Shown here: positions 19,166 to 29,008 of the stretch, in pieces
Position numbering within the stretch: position 1 is the stretch's first letter
How the letters are laid out: each line of letters opens with the position of its first letter
Source of the DNA: Phycisphaerales bacterium
GTDB taxonomy: Bacteria; Planctomycetota; Phycisphaerae; Tepidisphaerales; Tepidisphaeraceae
DNA: 64,000 bases
Direction of reading: 5' to 3'
Assembly (NCBI GenBank): GCA_028291615.1
Contig: JAQGHM010000249.1
Coordinates: 1-64,000, forward strand
Made by a program: the position numbers and the translations under genes
The notes under the pieces: generated by a model
Told to the model about the DNA's origin: nothing
Seen by the model: the letters and a program-made list of their open reading frames with translations, nothing else
Databases searched by the model: none

Positions 19166-20149
19166 ATGAGCAGTGCAACGCTTAATTCCGAAGTAAATCC
19201 GAAGGCCCTCTCCGACGACGATGAGATACTCGACGCCTATTCCCGCGCTGTGACCGGCGCGGTGGAGGAGATCGGGCCAGCGGTGGTCAACGTCGAAGTA
19301 CAGGGGAAAAACGGCCGTCCGGCGGGCAGCGGCTCGGGCTTTATCTTCACGCCAGACGGCTTCATCCTGACCAATAGTCACGTTGTGCACGGGGCAGCGA
19401 AGATCGGCATTCTCCTCGCGGACGGTCGCAAATTGGCCGCCGAGCTGATCGGTGATGATCCGGAAACGGACCTTGCGATCGTGCGTATCGATGCGCCGGA
19501 TCTGGCTTGGGCACGGCTCGGCGATTCATCGGCTTTGCGCGTGGGGCAGTTGGTGGTCGCTGTGGGGAATCCGCTGGGCTTTTCCGCCACGGTGACTGCG
19601 GGCGTGGTCAGTGCGCTGGCGCGGTCGTTTCGCTCAGCCACCGGCCGGCTGATCGACAACGTTATCCAAACCGACGCCGCGCTTAACCCGGGTAATTCCG
19701 GCGGGCCGCTGGTGACCTCGCGCGGGGACGTGGTGGGTGTTAACACCGCGATCATCCCGATGGCGCAGGGGATCTGCTTTGCTATTCCGTCGAACACCGC
19801 GCAGTTCGTTGCCAGCCGATTGATGCGCGACGGGCGGGTGCGGCGGTCGTATATCGGCGTGGGCGGGCAGAACGTGCCGCTCCACCGCCGCGTGGTCCGC
19901 TTCCACCAGTTGGAACATGAGACCGGCGTGCGCGTGACGCAGATCGAGCCGAGTAGCCCCGCCGCCAATGCAGGGTTGCTGGAGGGGGACACGATCGTGG
20001 CATTTGCCGGGCGGAGCGTGACGGGCATTGACGACCTGCACCGCCTGCTGACCGAGGAGCGCGTTGCCGCGGCGTCGGCGCTGACGATTCTGCGCGGAGT
20101 CGAGAAGTTGACGCTGACGATCGTGCCGGCGGAGTCACGCCGTGGGTAA
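19166..20149 (+). CDS. HtrA/DegP-type trypsin-like serine protease with one PDZ domain
   Basis: About 327 residues. The catalytic triad is readable: H72 (TNSHVV), D102 (TDLAIV) and S178 (GNSGGP). A single PDZ domain follows from about residue 235 (RVTQIEPSSPAANAGL). There is no signal peptide or membrane helix, so unlike DegP it looks cytoplasmic unless exported another way. TATGAT lies 5 nt before the ATG and there is no Shine-Dalgarno, another possible leaderless start. Confidence 0.92.
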   Translation: MSSATLNSEVNPKALSDDDEILDAYSRAVTGAVEEIGPAVVNVEVQGKNGRPAGSGSGFIFTPDGFILTNSHVVHGAAKIGILLADGRKLAAELIGDDPETDLAIVRIDAPDLAWARLGDSSALRVGQLVVAVGNPLGFSATVTAGVVSALARSFRSATGRLIDNVIQTDAALNPGNSGGPLVTSRGDVVGVNTAIIPMAQGICFAIPSNTAQFVASRLMRDGRVRRSYIGVGGQNVPLHRRVVRFHQLEHETGVRVTQIEPSSPAANAGLLEGDTIVAFAGRSVTGIDDLHRLLTEERVAAASALTILRGVEKLTLTIVPAESRRG

Positions 20150-20180
20150 TTCGATCGCGATGGCGCGTTGATTGGAATCG

Positions 20181-20272
20181 TCATCCTGAGCTTGCGAAGG
20201 ATCTGGTCGGCAGCAAAAGTCGGTCTACTGCCCGCCAGATCCTTCGGTCGTTGAAACTCCCTCAGGATGAGT
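20181..20272. repeat. Long imperfect hairpin element (REP-like)
   Basis: TCATCCTGAG and CGAAGGATCTGG on the left pair with CCAGATCCTTCG and CTCAGGATGA on the right across a loop of about 30 nt. It occupies most of the 243-bp gap between the protease and the next gene and resembles dispersed palindromic repeats. Confidence 0.6.
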
Positions 20273-20392
20273 GTAAATCGCAGGACGCCCACAACAAATT
20301 CGCGCGCCCTTCATCAGCGCATCGCAAGCTCGGCGGTATCATGCATGTTCTCGATATCGCGTGCGAGGCGTTTGGCTTGAAGGAGACCGCGT

Positions 20393-23173
20393 TTGAATTA
20401 TTACCGTTTCTCATCGGGTTGCGTCTGGGTAGCGCTGTTGGCTTTGGCGGGGTGCGGCGCGGGAAAGGCGCAGCCATCCGCCGATGCCGCGGACGAGGGT
20501 AATCCGCGCCTTTCCACCGGCCGCTCGATCAACCCGCAGTCGATCGCGAGCCAGGACGTGGGAAGTTTGCCGGTCAACATGATCGTGTCGGCTGACGGCC
20601 AGTATGCGATCAGCAGCGACGGCGGATATCGCCAGTCGCTCTGGGCCACGCGCATCAGCGATGGCACGGGGGTGTCGCACGTGCCGTTCCCTCACAAAAC
20701 GGTAAAGACGGCGACGACGCAGGAGAAATCGCACGGGCTCTATTACGGCCTGGCTGCCGGTGAGGGCGTGATCTATGCCGCGCAGGGGGCGCACGATTCC
20801 ATCGCCGTCCTGAGTCTTTCCGCGGATGGGACATTGAAAAAGGATCGGGTCATCGCCACGAAGCAGGGCGACTTTCCGGCTGGCCTGACGATCGACGGCC
20901 AGGGGCGTCTTTATGTTGCCAATAACGATCCCGTTGGCTTGCCGCCCAACTTCAAGCCATCCAGCGTGACGATCTACGACGCCGCCGCCGGTAAGGAACT
21001 TGGTCGCTATGCCTTCGCCGACAGCTTCGGCGGCACGCCCAACTTTCCGCTCGCCATTACCGTGACCAAGGACGGCAGGAAGTGCTACGTCGCCAGCGAG
21101 CGTGACGGGGCGGTCTACGTGCTCGACACCTCCGATCCGGCGGCGATCAAGCAGACGGCGAAGATTGAGACCGGCTCGCACCCGATCGCGCTGCTGCTGA
21201 ACAAGGCGCAGACGCGCCTCTTCGTTGCCAACGCGCACAGCGACACGATCTCCTTCGTCGATACCGCGACCGATGCCGTCGCGACGACGATCCTGCTGCG
21301 GCCGGACATCGCGCGGTCGCTCGGCGGCGCGACGCCCACGGGCCTTGCGCTGTCGCCCGATGAGAAGTTCCTCTATGCCACGCTGGGGGACATGAACGCC
21401 GTTGCGGTGATCGACGTGCCGGACAAGGAACTCGAAGGGTACATCCCGGCCGGTTGGTATCCGACGTCGGTGCTGGTCTCGCCCGATGGCAAGCGGCTGC
21501 TGGTGGCCAACGCGAAGGGGACGCGGGCGCGATATCCCAATCCGCCGATTGCGCCCAAGGGGAAGCAGACCGACCCGAAGCGCAAGGACAATCCCAACAA
21601 CCTGATCGAAGGAAACGTGATCACGCTGGCCGTCCCCGCCAAGGCCGAGCTTAAGCAGCAGACTGAAGCCGTGATGGCCTACGCCCGCCTGACGCCGCAG
21701 TACATCAATGATAATAACCCGCTGAACAGCATCGGCCTGCAGGCCGGCAAGATCAAGCACGTCATCTACATCGTGAAAGAGAACCGGACGTATGACCACG
21801 TGCTCGGCGACCTGCCGCAGGGGAACGGCGATCCGGCGTACACGCTTTACGGCCGCGAGATCACCCCCAACCTGCACGCGCTGGCCGAGCGATTCGTCCT
21901 CATGGACAACTTCTACGACAGCGGCGAGGTGAGCGGCGACGGCTGGACCTGGAGCACCCAGGCGATGGCCAACGAGTACACCACCCGCAACGTGCCGTAC
22001 CAGTACAGCAGCCGCGGGCGGGTCTTCGATTACGAGGGGACCAACAACGACTGGTTGACCGGCGGCTTTCCTGCGACCGATCCGGATGGCAAGCCGCTGT
22101 CCGATCTCCCGGCCTTCAAGGATGGCGCCAAGGCGTTTCCGGATGTCGCCGAAGCTCCGGGCGGACACCTCTGGGACCTGGCCGCGAAGCATGGCATCTC
22201 CTATCGCAACTACGGCATGTTCAGCTCCAACGGCATCGTCACCAAGGACGGGAAGCAGGTCATCCCGGACAACTATCCCGCCAGCACCGGCCTGCAACCC
22301 GCCGGCCGCGACCTCTCGGGCATCACCAACATCGACTTCCGCAAGTTCGACCTGGACTACCCCGACAGCGAAGCTTGGCAGATGCATTACGAGCGGACGA
22401 AGGACGAGCGGTTCAAGTGGCCGCGGATCAAGTACGGCAAGTACGAATCGATCAGCCGCTTCACCGAGTGGAATCGCGAGTTTCAGCAGATGCTGAAGAA
22501 GGATCCCGCGGGCAGCGCGGTGCCGAGCCTCATGTTTGTCCGCATGGGTTCGGATCACACCCATGGCGCGAATCCGAACAAGAAATCTCCCAAGGCGATG
22601 GTCGCCGACAATGACTTTGGCGTCGGCCAGCTCGTCGAGACGATCAGCCAGAGCCCCATCTGGAAAGAGACCGCGATCTTCATCCTCGAGGATGATGCGC
22701 AGGACGGTCCCGATCACGTCGACGCGCATCGCAGCACCTGCTACGTGATCAGCCCATGGATCAAGAAGGCCAGCGTCGACCACACGTTTCACAACACCGC
22801 GAGTTGTCTGCGCACGATGGAGATGCTGCTGGGCCTCTCGCCGATGTGCCAGTACGACGCGATCGCCACGCCGATGGGCAACTGGAACGACCGCCCCGCC
22901 AACGACGCGCCGTACAAGGCGATTCTCCCGCCCGCGAGCGTCATGATCCTGACCAACCCCGCGGCCAACGAGGTCAAACCGAGCAGCCCGGAGCAGCGCG
23001 TGCTGGAGGAAAGTTTGAAGATGGATTTCACGGTGGCCGACCGCGCCCCGGCGGATAAGCTCAACACGATCCTCTGGCAAATGGAACGCGGCCCGCAGGC
23101 GAAGATGCCGTTCACGCCCAGGGGCATCGCGGGAGTGACGGTGCCCAAGACGAAGGATGATGACGACGATTGA
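20393..23173 (+). CDS. Lipoprotein with YncE-like beta-propeller and phosphoesterase domain
   Basis: About 926 residues. A lipobox (ALLALAGC) follows a TTG start with AAGGAG 7 nt upstream. Residues 40-400 are YncE-like propeller repeats (VYVLDTSDPAAI, LFVANAHSDTISFVDT, LYATLGDMNAVAVIDV). Residues 430-880 resemble the phosphoesterase/phospholipase C superfamily, with KHVIYIVKENRTYDHVLGDL at the front, metal-ligand blocks near NFYDSGEVSGDGW, and FILEDDAQDGPDHVDAHR. The two-domain design is known in bacteria. The substrate is unknown; it is likely anchored in the envelope. Confidence 0.87.
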   Translation: MNYYRFSSGCVWVALLALAGCGAGKAQPSADAADEGNPRLSTGRSINPQSIASQDVGSLPVNMIVSADGQYAISSDGGYRQSLWATRISDGTGVSHVPFPHKTVKTATTQEKSHGLYYGLAAGEGVIYAAQGAHDSIAVLSLSADGTLKKDRVIATKQGDFPAGLTIDGQGRLYVANNDPVGLPPNFKPSSVTIYDAAAGKELGRYAFADSFGGTPNFPLAITVTKDGRKCYVASERDGAVYVLDTSDPAAIKQTAKIETGSHPIALLLNKAQTRLFVANAHSDTISFVDTATDAVATTILLRPDIARSLGGATPTGLALSPDEKFLYATLGDMNAVAVIDVPDKELEGYIPAGWYPTSVLVSPDGKRLLVANAKGTRARYPNPPIAPKGKQTDPKRKDNPNNLIEGNVITLAVPAKAELKQQTEAVMAYARLTPQYINDNNPLNSIGLQAGKIKHVIYIVKENRTYDHVLGDLPQGNGDPAYTLYGREITPNLHALAERFVLMDNFYDSGEVSGDGWTWSTQAMANEYTTRNVPYQYSSRGRVFDYEGTNNDWLTGGFPATDPDGKPLSDLPAFKDGAKAFPDVAEAPGGHLWDLAAKHGISYRNYGMFSSNGIVTKDGKQVIPDNYPASTGLQPAGRDLSGITNIDFRKFDLDYPDSEAWQMHYERTKDERFKWPRIKYGKYESISRFTEWNREFQQMLKKDPAGSAVPSLMFVRMGSDHTHGANPNKKSPKAMVADNDFGVGQLVETISQSPIWKETAIFILEDDAQDGPDHVDAHRSTCYVISPWIKKASVDHTFHNTASCLRTMEMLLGLSPMCQYDAIATPMGNWNDRPANDAPYKAILPPASVMILTNPAANEVKPSSPEQRVLEESLKMDFTVADRAPADKLNTILWQMERGPQAKMPFTPRGIAGVTVPKTKDDDDD

Positions 23174-23263
23174 TGTTCATCCGCCGTTCCCGTTAAGAGT
23201 TTCCTTTCGCTTCAAGCGCGATGCGGCGGTACGATCAGCCCATCCCGCACGAGGAAACCTCTC

Positions 23264-24715
23264 ATGAAAACCACGGCCTCGCTGCTCTTCTCCATTTCCG
23301 TGCTCTTCTCCACGCCCGGCCTGTATGCCCAGTCGGCCGCGCCGAGCGAGCCCGTTGGTGCGCCCGCCAACTGGACCGCCGCGCAGGACCACCAGAACAT
23401 GATGGCGCAGCTCGGCATCACCGCGCTCCGCCCCGGGCCCAGCGGCAAGGCGGGGGCGCCCAACGCTGCCAACTACGATGAATCAAAGGCCAACCCTTTC
23501 CCCGATCTGCCTGATCCGCTCACGCTTAGGAACGGCCAGAAGGTCACCAGCGCCGACGTCTGGTGGAACCAGCGCCGAGCGGAAATCGTCGAAGACTTCG
23601 AGCGCGAAGTGGTTGGCCGCATTCCCAAAGAGGTTCCGAAGGTGACCTGGACCGTGACTGCGCAGGTGCCGGACGGCGTCGTCGGCGACCTGAGCGTCGT
23701 CGGAAAGCAACTGGTCGGGCACGTCGACAACGCCGCCTTCCCTTCTATCAGCGTTGATATCCAGATGACGCTGGTGACGCCCGCGAGCGCCAAGGGGCCC
23801 GTCCCCGTCCTCATGATGTTCGGCGGTTTCGGCGGCGGCGGGCTGCCCAGGGCCAAGGGCGCACCGCCGGTGCCCGCGCGCGGGGGCGTCGGTGGCGCAA
23901 TCGCGGGCCCCTCCTCCACTGCGCAGCTCATCGCCGCGGGATGGGGATACGCGACGATCACGCCGAACAGCATTCAGGCTGACAATGGCGCGGGCCTCAC
24001 CAAGGGCATAATCGGCCTGGTGAACAAGGGAAAGCCGCGCAAGCCCGACGATTGGGGCTCGCTTCGCGCCTGGGCTTGGGGGGCGGCGCGCGGCTTGGAC
24101 TATCTTGAAACCGATCCGGCCGTCGATGCGAAAAAGGTCGGCATCGAAGGGGTCTCGCGCTACGGCAAGGCGGCGCTGGTGACGATGGCGTTCGAGCCGC
24201 GCTTTGCGATCGTGCTGGTGGGCTCATCGGGCGAGGGGGGCGCTAAACTCCATCGCCGCAACTTCGGCGAAGCCGTCGAGAACCTCACCGCCTCGGGCGA
24301 ATACCACTGGATGGCCGGCAATTTCCTCAAGTATGGCGCGGCCCAGTCTTCCTTCGGTCCTAAGACCGCCAACGATCTTCCTGTCGATGCGCACGAGTTG
24401 ATCGCCCTCTGCGCCCCGCGCCCGACGTTCATCAGTTACGGCGTGCCGGAGAAAGGCGACTCCAAATGGCTCGATCAGCCGGGCAGTTACATGGCCACCG
24501 TCGCCGCCGGCCCGGTCTTCCGGCTCCTGAGCGCTAAGGACATCGGTGACGCTGGCGACTACCGCACGGCGAAGATGCCGCCGGTCAACACCGGCCTGCT
24601 CGATGGGCAACTGGCCTGGCGGCAGCACGATGGGGGGCATGAGGACCGCTCCAATATGAAGTACTTCATCGAGTGGGCGGATAAGCAACTCAACCACTCG
24701 CCGTCAGCGCCATAG
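23264..24715 (+). CDS. Exported CE15-like (glucuronoyl) esterase
   Basis: The 483-residue alpha/beta hydrolase has a signal peptide (SLLFSISVLFSTPGLYAQS). The nucleophile S298 lies in GVSRYGKAAL, the G-x-S-R-x-G-K form distinctive of carbohydrate esterase family 15, and the His lies in HDGGHEDRSNM near the end. CE15 enzymes cut ester bonds between glucuronoxylan and lignin alcohols. GAGG lies about 9 nt before the ATG. It follows the phosphoesterase gene by 90 bp on the same strand and is convergent with rtcA. Confidence 0.85.
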   Translation: MKTTASLLFSISVLFSTPGLYAQSAAPSEPVGAPANWTAAQDHQNMMAQLGITALRPGPSGKAGAPNAANYDESKANPFPDLPDPLTLRNGQKVTSADVWWNQRRAEIVEDFEREVVGRIPKEVPKVTWTVTAQVPDGVVGDLSVVGKQLVGHVDNAAFPSISVDIQMTLVTPASAKGPVPVLMMFGGFGGGGLPRAKGAPPVPARGGVGGAIAGPSSTAQLIAAGWGYATITPNSIQADNGAGLTKGIIGLVNKGKPRKPDDWGSLRAWAWGAARGLDYLETDPAVDAKKVGIEGVSRYGKAALVTMAFEPRFAIVLVGSSGEGGAKLHRRNFGEAVENLTASGEYHWMAGNFLKYGAAQSSFGPKTANDLPVDAHELIALCAPRPTFISYGVPEKGDSKWLDQPGSYMATVAAGPVFRLLSAKDIGDAGDYRTAKMPPVNTGLLDGQLAWRQHDGGHEDRSNMKYFIEWADKQLNHSPSAP

Positions 24716-24728
24716 CACCTCGACGCAA

Positions 24729-25760
24729 TCAACCCGCCCGACCCACACTCACGCGGTATTGCCGCCGCGAGATCTCACGCACGTCGATCGCCACGTCGAT
24801 GAATTGCCGCAACGTCTGGATGTTGGTGGTCGCGTGCAGCGACGGCGGGCCGGTGAGGTAGCTGCCGCTGCCCGCCAGCGCGAGAGGGAGGAGCAGTTGA
24901 TCCGCGAGATGCTCATCCACCGGCACGTCGCGGGCGATGTAGCGCTTGGCCTGCCGCGCCGCGTCCCGCGCAACGTCTTCCGCGGCGATTCCCCTCGCGC
25001 CAAACGCGGTGAAGACCACCATCAGGTGTTCCGATTCGACTTCCACGGTGACGACGTTGCCCGGGCCCTGGTCGGCGGGCAATTCCTCGATCACGAGATC
25101 GCGCTCTTTAAGCGTAAGCACGCGTGCGATCAGTTTGAGCTCGCGCTCCGCGATCGAGCGCGGAAGCCCCGCAATCGTCGCCCGCGCGAGCGTCCGGCGG
25201 ATCGGCCCGCGCTCGAGCAACTGGATCGGCTTAAGCGGCGCAGGCGTGATCCGCACCACCGCCCGCCCGCCGCCGCGCGGCACGAACCCCGCTCGCTCGA
25301 TCCGCAAGTCCACGCGCGGCCCCATGCGGTTGATCAGTGGCAGGAAGGTCTTCGACAGAAAGGGGAACGGCGGCGCGCCGAAGTTGTGCGTGCCGCCTTC
25401 GAGCGTGATGGTCGAGGGGCCGCTGGCCGTCATCAGCGGCGGCAGGATCGTCTGCAGCACCAGCATGGTCGAGCCGGCCGAGCCGACGTCGAAATGGTAG
25501 TCGCCGGCTTGGAGTTGCCGCGGCGCGAAGGTGACTTCCCGCGAGTCGAGCACTCCGCCGGTCACGTCGGCATTGGAAATCGCCGCCGCCGCCAGCACGC
25601 AGGTCAGGTGTTGGCGGCGCAGGCCGGGCTTGGGGCGGTTGGCGCGGATATCGTAAATGCGAAACGCCCGGCCGGTGAGGATGGAGAGGGCCAGCGACGA
25701 GCGCAGGATCTGTCCGCCCCCTTCGCCTGAGGAGCCGTCGATGAGCAGGGGGTTCGCCAT
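24729..25760 (-). CDS. rtcA: RNA 3'-terminal phosphate cyclase
   Basis: The 343-residue enzyme turns RNA 3'-phosphates into 2',3'-cyclic phosphates using ATP. Family blocks are IDGSSGEGGGQILRSSLALS, the EGGTHNFGAPPFPFL segment, and DEHLADQLLLPLALAG. The adenylated histidine is H309 in SLHATTNIQ. Length equals the usual 340. No rtcB or RtcR-type regulator is nearby, so it stands apart from the E. coli-type operon. Confidence 0.95.
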   Translation of the reverse strand: MANPLLIDGSSGEGGGQILRSSLALSILTGRAFRIYDIRANRPKPGLRRQHLTCVLAAAAISNADVTGGVLDSREVTFAPRQLQAGDYHFDVGSAGSTMLVLQTILPPLMTASGPSTITLEGGTHNFGAPPFPFLSKTFLPLINRMGPRVDLRIERAGFVPRGGGRAVVRITPAPLKPIQLLERGPIRRTLARATIAGLPRSIAERELKLIARVLTLKERDLVIEELPADQGPGNVVTVEVESEHLMVVFTAFGARGIAAEDVARDAARQAKRYIARDVPVDEHLADQLLLPLALAGSGSYLTGPPSLHATTNIQTLRQFIDVAIDVREISRRQYRVSVGRAG

Positions 25761-25881
25761 GGAAGTACTCAGTGAATTAGTCAGGGAACGCGGGAAGAAT
25801 ACGCAGCGTGCGGGGCGGTCTGACAGGCCATTTCCGCCCCGCCGATGTTATCATCGCGCCGGTTCCTACCGGAGGTCTCCC

Positions 25882-27345
25882 ATGCGGCGCTGCGCACGAT
25901 CATCGCTCCTCTTCGCGATCGCGGCCCTCCTCTGCGGCAGCGCGTCCGCCCCCGCCGCGCCCCCCGCCGCGGTCCCGCTGCCCTTCGCCACCGCCGACGG
26001 CTATCGCGGCATCTGGTACATGAACCAGCCGCAAGCGGACCGCTTCAAGTACAAGTACAGCGGCGGCTTCGCCACCTACCCGCAGCAGCACGTGCCGATG
26101 GCCGTCTACGCCGCCGCCGCGAACAAAACCTTCTTCTGCTACGGCGGGAAGACCGGCGAGGAAAACCGCATCTCCAACATGGTCTCGTACTACGACCACG
26201 CCACCGGCACCGTGCCCCGCCCCACGATCGTCCTCTCGCGCGATACCAACGATACGCACTACAACCCGACGTTGACGATCGACGCTAGTGGGTATGTCTA
26301 CCTCTTCTGCAACTCGCACGGCGCAGGCGGCGCGGCGAGCGGCAAGGCGCTGGCGAAGTCGCTCATCTTCCGCAGCGCCAAGCCCTACGCCATCGATGCC
26401 TTCGAGCAGGTTTACGAAGGAAACTTCTCCTATTCGCAGGCGTGGGCCGCGCCGGAGCGGGGCATCCTCTGGCTGCACACACGCTACGACGGCAACCATC
26501 GCCGCCTCTTCTTCTCCACCACCGAGGATGGCACCACCTGGTCCGACCCGACGCCGCTGGCGCGGATGGCATCGGGAAGCTATCAGATCAGTTGGGCCCA
26601 GAGCGGGCCGGGGACCGATGGCAAGAACGCGGGGCGCGTGGCCACCGCGCTGGATCACCACCCCGAGAAGGGGGGCCTCAACGCGCGCACCAACATCTAC
26701 TACCTGGAGACGAACGATTTCGGCAAGACCTGGACCACCGCCGCGGGCGCGAAGATCGACCTGCCGCTGACCGAGACCACCAACCCCGCCCGCATCCGCG
26801 ACTTTGAGAAGGAGGGGTTGCTGGTCTATCTCAAAGATCTCACCTTCGACGCCGCCGGCCATCCGGTCATCCTCTTCCTCACCAGCAAATCGTACAAGTC
26901 CGGCCCCGACGCCGGCCCGCGGCAGTGGCAGACCGCCCGCTGGACCGGTCGCGACTGGCGCTTCCAAGACTGCTTCACCTCCGACCACAACTACGACCAC
27001 GGCTCGCTCTATATCGAGCCCGACGGCGCGTCGCGCATCATCGCCCCGACCGCGCCCGGCCCCCAGCCCGACAGCACCGGTGGACAAATCACCGTACAGG
27101 TCAGTCGCGACGAAGGCCAAACCTGGCAGAAGGAACAAACGTTCCCGCTCGACAACGCCCGCAACCAGACCTACGTCCGCCGCCCCTGGCACGCGCACGA
27201 TGATTTCTACGGTTTCTGGGCCGATGGCAACGCGCTGGAGCCGTCGGAATCTGATCTCTATTTCTGTACGAAGGCGGGGAAGGTCTTCCGCCTGCCGCGG
27301 AGGATGACCGAGCAGACGGCCCGCCCACAGGCGGTTGGAAACTAG
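25882..27345 (+). CDS. Exported BNR_4-type (sialidase-like propeller) protein
   Basis: About 487 residues with a signal peptide (SSLLFAIAALLCGSASAPAA). The mature start DGYRGIWYMNQP and the later THYNPTLTIDASGYVYLF and TNIYYLETNDFGKTW match BNR_4 proteins, thought to be beta-propeller glycan-active or lyase-associated enzymes. GGAGG lies about 7 nt before ATG 25882. The open frame starts 75 codons earlier in antisense of rtcA. Proximity to the sulfatase and CE15 genes suggests a role in polysaccharide breakdown, but there is no single operon. Confidence 0.8.
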   Translation: MRRCARSSLLFAIAALLCGSASAPAAPPAAVPLPFATADGYRGIWYMNQPQADRFKYKYSGGFATYPQQHVPMAVYAAAANKTFFCYGGKTGEENRISNMVSYYDHATGTVPRPTIVLSRDTNDTHYNPTLTIDASGYVYLFCNSHGAGGAASGKALAKSLIFRSAKPYAIDAFEQVYEGNFSYSQAWAAPERGILWLHTRYDGNHRRLFFSTTEDGTTWSDPTPLARMASGSYQISWAQSGPGTDGKNAGRVATALDHHPEKGGLNARTNIYYLETNDFGKTWTTAAGAKIDLPLTETTNPARIRDFEKEGLLVYLKDLTFDAAGHPVILFLTSKSYKSGPDAGPRQWQTARWTGRDWRFQDCFTSDHNYDHGSLYIEPDGASRIIAPTAPGPQPDSTGGQITVQVSRDEGQTWQKEQTFPLDNARNQTYVRRPWHAHDDFYGFWADGNALEPSESDLYFCTKAGKVFRLPRRMTEQTARPQAVGN

Positions 27346-27494
27346 CGGACGAACCCTTCTCGCGCACGATCGCACGTCCCACCCCGCCCCGCTTGTTTTA
27401 TGCCGCAGTCGTGCCTATTGGGCCTTCACTCAATGCTATTGTGATCCGTTTGCAATTTGTCGATTGGAATCTGCCAGCGCGTTATGATTCGGCG

Positions 27495-28070
27495 GTGAAG
27501 CGATTCGCCCTGATGCTGTTCGACGTCGCGGCGGCAGGATCGCTGTTGCTTTGCGTGGCGGTGATCGTGCTCTGGGTGCTGGGCCGGTCGGCCAATCACG
27601 AGATCGGTCGGATGACGCCGCGCGCTTTTGACGAGATCGGCGTCTCCAGCGGAGAGCTCTTCGCGATCACGTATCGGGAACTCGAAGGCGACGTCTCCGT
27701 CGCGGCTCCGGCCGCTCCATGGCAATGGCAAATCGGGCCTGCCGTGGACTTCGGTAAACTGACCGCACTGGTCATTCCCGACGTCCCACCCCCGGTGGCC
27801 GGTTTCTACTTCGGCCGAATCGTCGTCAGAGGTGGCAAGACGACGATGATCTTCCTCCCAATGGCGCTGGTCGTCGCCCTCCTCGCCGTGATGCCCGTCG
27901 TCGCCACCACCCGGCGCCTCCGCCGCCATCGCGGTGCCCGTCGAAGGGCCGCGGGGCGCTGCCCGTCGTGCGGCTACGATCTCCGCGCAACACCGGGGCG
28001 CTGTCCGGAGTGCGGACAAACGGTACGCGCAGCCGCGGCGCCGGCTTCCCCTCTAGGCATCCGCCCTTAG
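27495..28070 (+). CDS. Small membrane protein with C-terminal planctomycetal zinc ribbon
   Basis: About 191 residues from a GTG start. The start VKRFALMLFDVAAAGSLLLC with an adjoining hydrophobic stretch looks like the first helix of a family common in planctomycetes. A second helix lies near residue 125. The C-terminus carries a zinc ribbon, CPSCGYDLRATPGRCPECG, with two C-x2-C pairs. TATGAT sits 6 nt before the GTG with no Shine-Dalgarno. The function of the family is unknown. About 210 bp of gene-free sequence follow (28071-28282), with degenerate CCTTCGTG-type repeat remnants. Confidence 0.7.
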   Translation: MKRFALMLFDVAAAGSLLLCVAVIVLWVLGRSANHEIGRMTPRAFDEIGVSSGELFAITYRELEGDVSVAAPAAPWQWQIGPAVDFGKLTALVIPDVPPPVAGFYFGRIVVRGGKTTMIFLPMALVVALLAVMPVVATTRRLRRHRGARRRAAGRCPSCGYDLRATPGRCPECGQTVRAAAAPASPLGIRP

Positions 28071-28282
28071 ACAATCGACTTTACCCCCGCCCCCTCGCTC
28101 CGGAACATCAAACCCCATTCTCTTGCTTCTCTTATCTGGCCCATCCGCCTTCATCTGTGGCCAGCCTTTCTTCGCTTTCCCCTTCGTGCCGCTCGCGCCT
28201 TCGTGGTTCAACTCTCCCGTCCGGATTGACATCCGCCCCCCCGCGCCGTGAACTATGTTCCATCTCAAACGAGGAGCAACAG

Positions 28283-28891
28283 ATGAAGCACGCGCTGACC
28301 GCCATTGCGTCGTTCCTGTTCCTGGCCCTTCTCTCCCTTCCCGCCCGCGCGGCGGATGCGAGGCCGGATGAGGAAGGGTTCATTCGCGACTGGCTCATGC
28401 TCGCCCCCGCCTCCATCGCCGACACCGGCGCTGATGAGATCGACAAGAAGCAGATCGCCGACGAGGGGGCGATCAAGCCCAAGGCGGGTGACAAGCAGAA
28501 GGTCGGCGACAAGGAACTGGAATGGAAAGCCATTCAGGCTGGCGACTATCACGTCGATTTCAATAAGACGCTCGGCAGCGACAACGAGAACGTCGTCGGT
28601 TACCTCGTCGCCTATGTCGTCGCTGACAAGGCGATGCCCGACCTGACGCTGCTCATGGGGTGCAACGACCAGGGTAAGGTCTATCTGAACCGCAAGGAAG
28701 TCGTGAAGAACACCGAGGGGCGCACGCTCGACAAGGATTCGGACAAGGCCGAGAAGCTCACGCTCAACAAGGGGGTCAACGTGATCGTCTTCAAGGTGAT
28801 CAACGAGTCGAACAACTGGGAGGGGTGCTTGCGCTTCAAGGATAAAGAGGGTAAGCCGGTGACCGGGTATACGGTGAAGACCGCGCCCTGA
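28283..28891 (+). CDS. Exported galactose-binding-fold-like protein
   Basis: The 202-residue product has a signal peptide (SFLFLALLSLPARAADA). The body reads as a beta-sandwich, with VVGYLVAYVVADKAMPDLTLLMGCNDQGKVYLN-type strands and a GVNVIVFKVINESNNWEGC segment, as in carbohydrate-binding-like domains attached to planctomycetal glycoside hydrolases. No catalytic motif is seen. GAGGAG lies 8 nt before the ATG. A near-perfect dyad follows the stop by 10 bp. Confidence 0.72.
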   Translation: MKHALTAIASFLFLALLSLPARAADARPDEEGFIRDWLMLAPASIADTGADEIDKKQIADEGAIKPKAGDKQKVGDKELEWKAIQAGDYHVDFNKTLGSDNENVVGYLVAYVVADKAMPDLTLLMGCNDQGKVYLNRKEVVKNTEGRTLDKDSDKAEKLTLNKGVNVIVFKVINESNNWEGCLRFKDKEGKPVTGYTVKTAP

Positions 28892-28901
28892 GCCCCAAGT
28901 T

Positions 28902-28972
28902 CACCACGGAGTCACGGAGAACACGGAGGAAAAGTCTTCGTTTCTCTCCGTGCTCTCCGTGACTCCGTGGTG
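28902..28972. repeat. Near-perfect 27-bp inverted repeat built of CACGGAG units
   Basis: The left arm (28902-28928) and right arm (28946-28972) match at 26 of 27 positions around a 17-nt loop. Each arm contains three CACGGAG-type words. It lies between two convergent genes and could also end transcription on both strands, though there is no T-tract. Related half-elements occur at 31869-31950 and 54918-54957. Confidence 0.75.
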
Positions 28973-29008
28973 GAAATTCATCCGTTGTAGAGATGCGCCT
29001 GGCGGAGC

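Noticed and set aside
20411-23080. Very long antisense frame (889 codons) under the YncE-phosphoesterase gene
   Set aside because: High-G+C shadow frame; Arg/Val/Asp-rich with no domain, while the sense frame has clear motifs.
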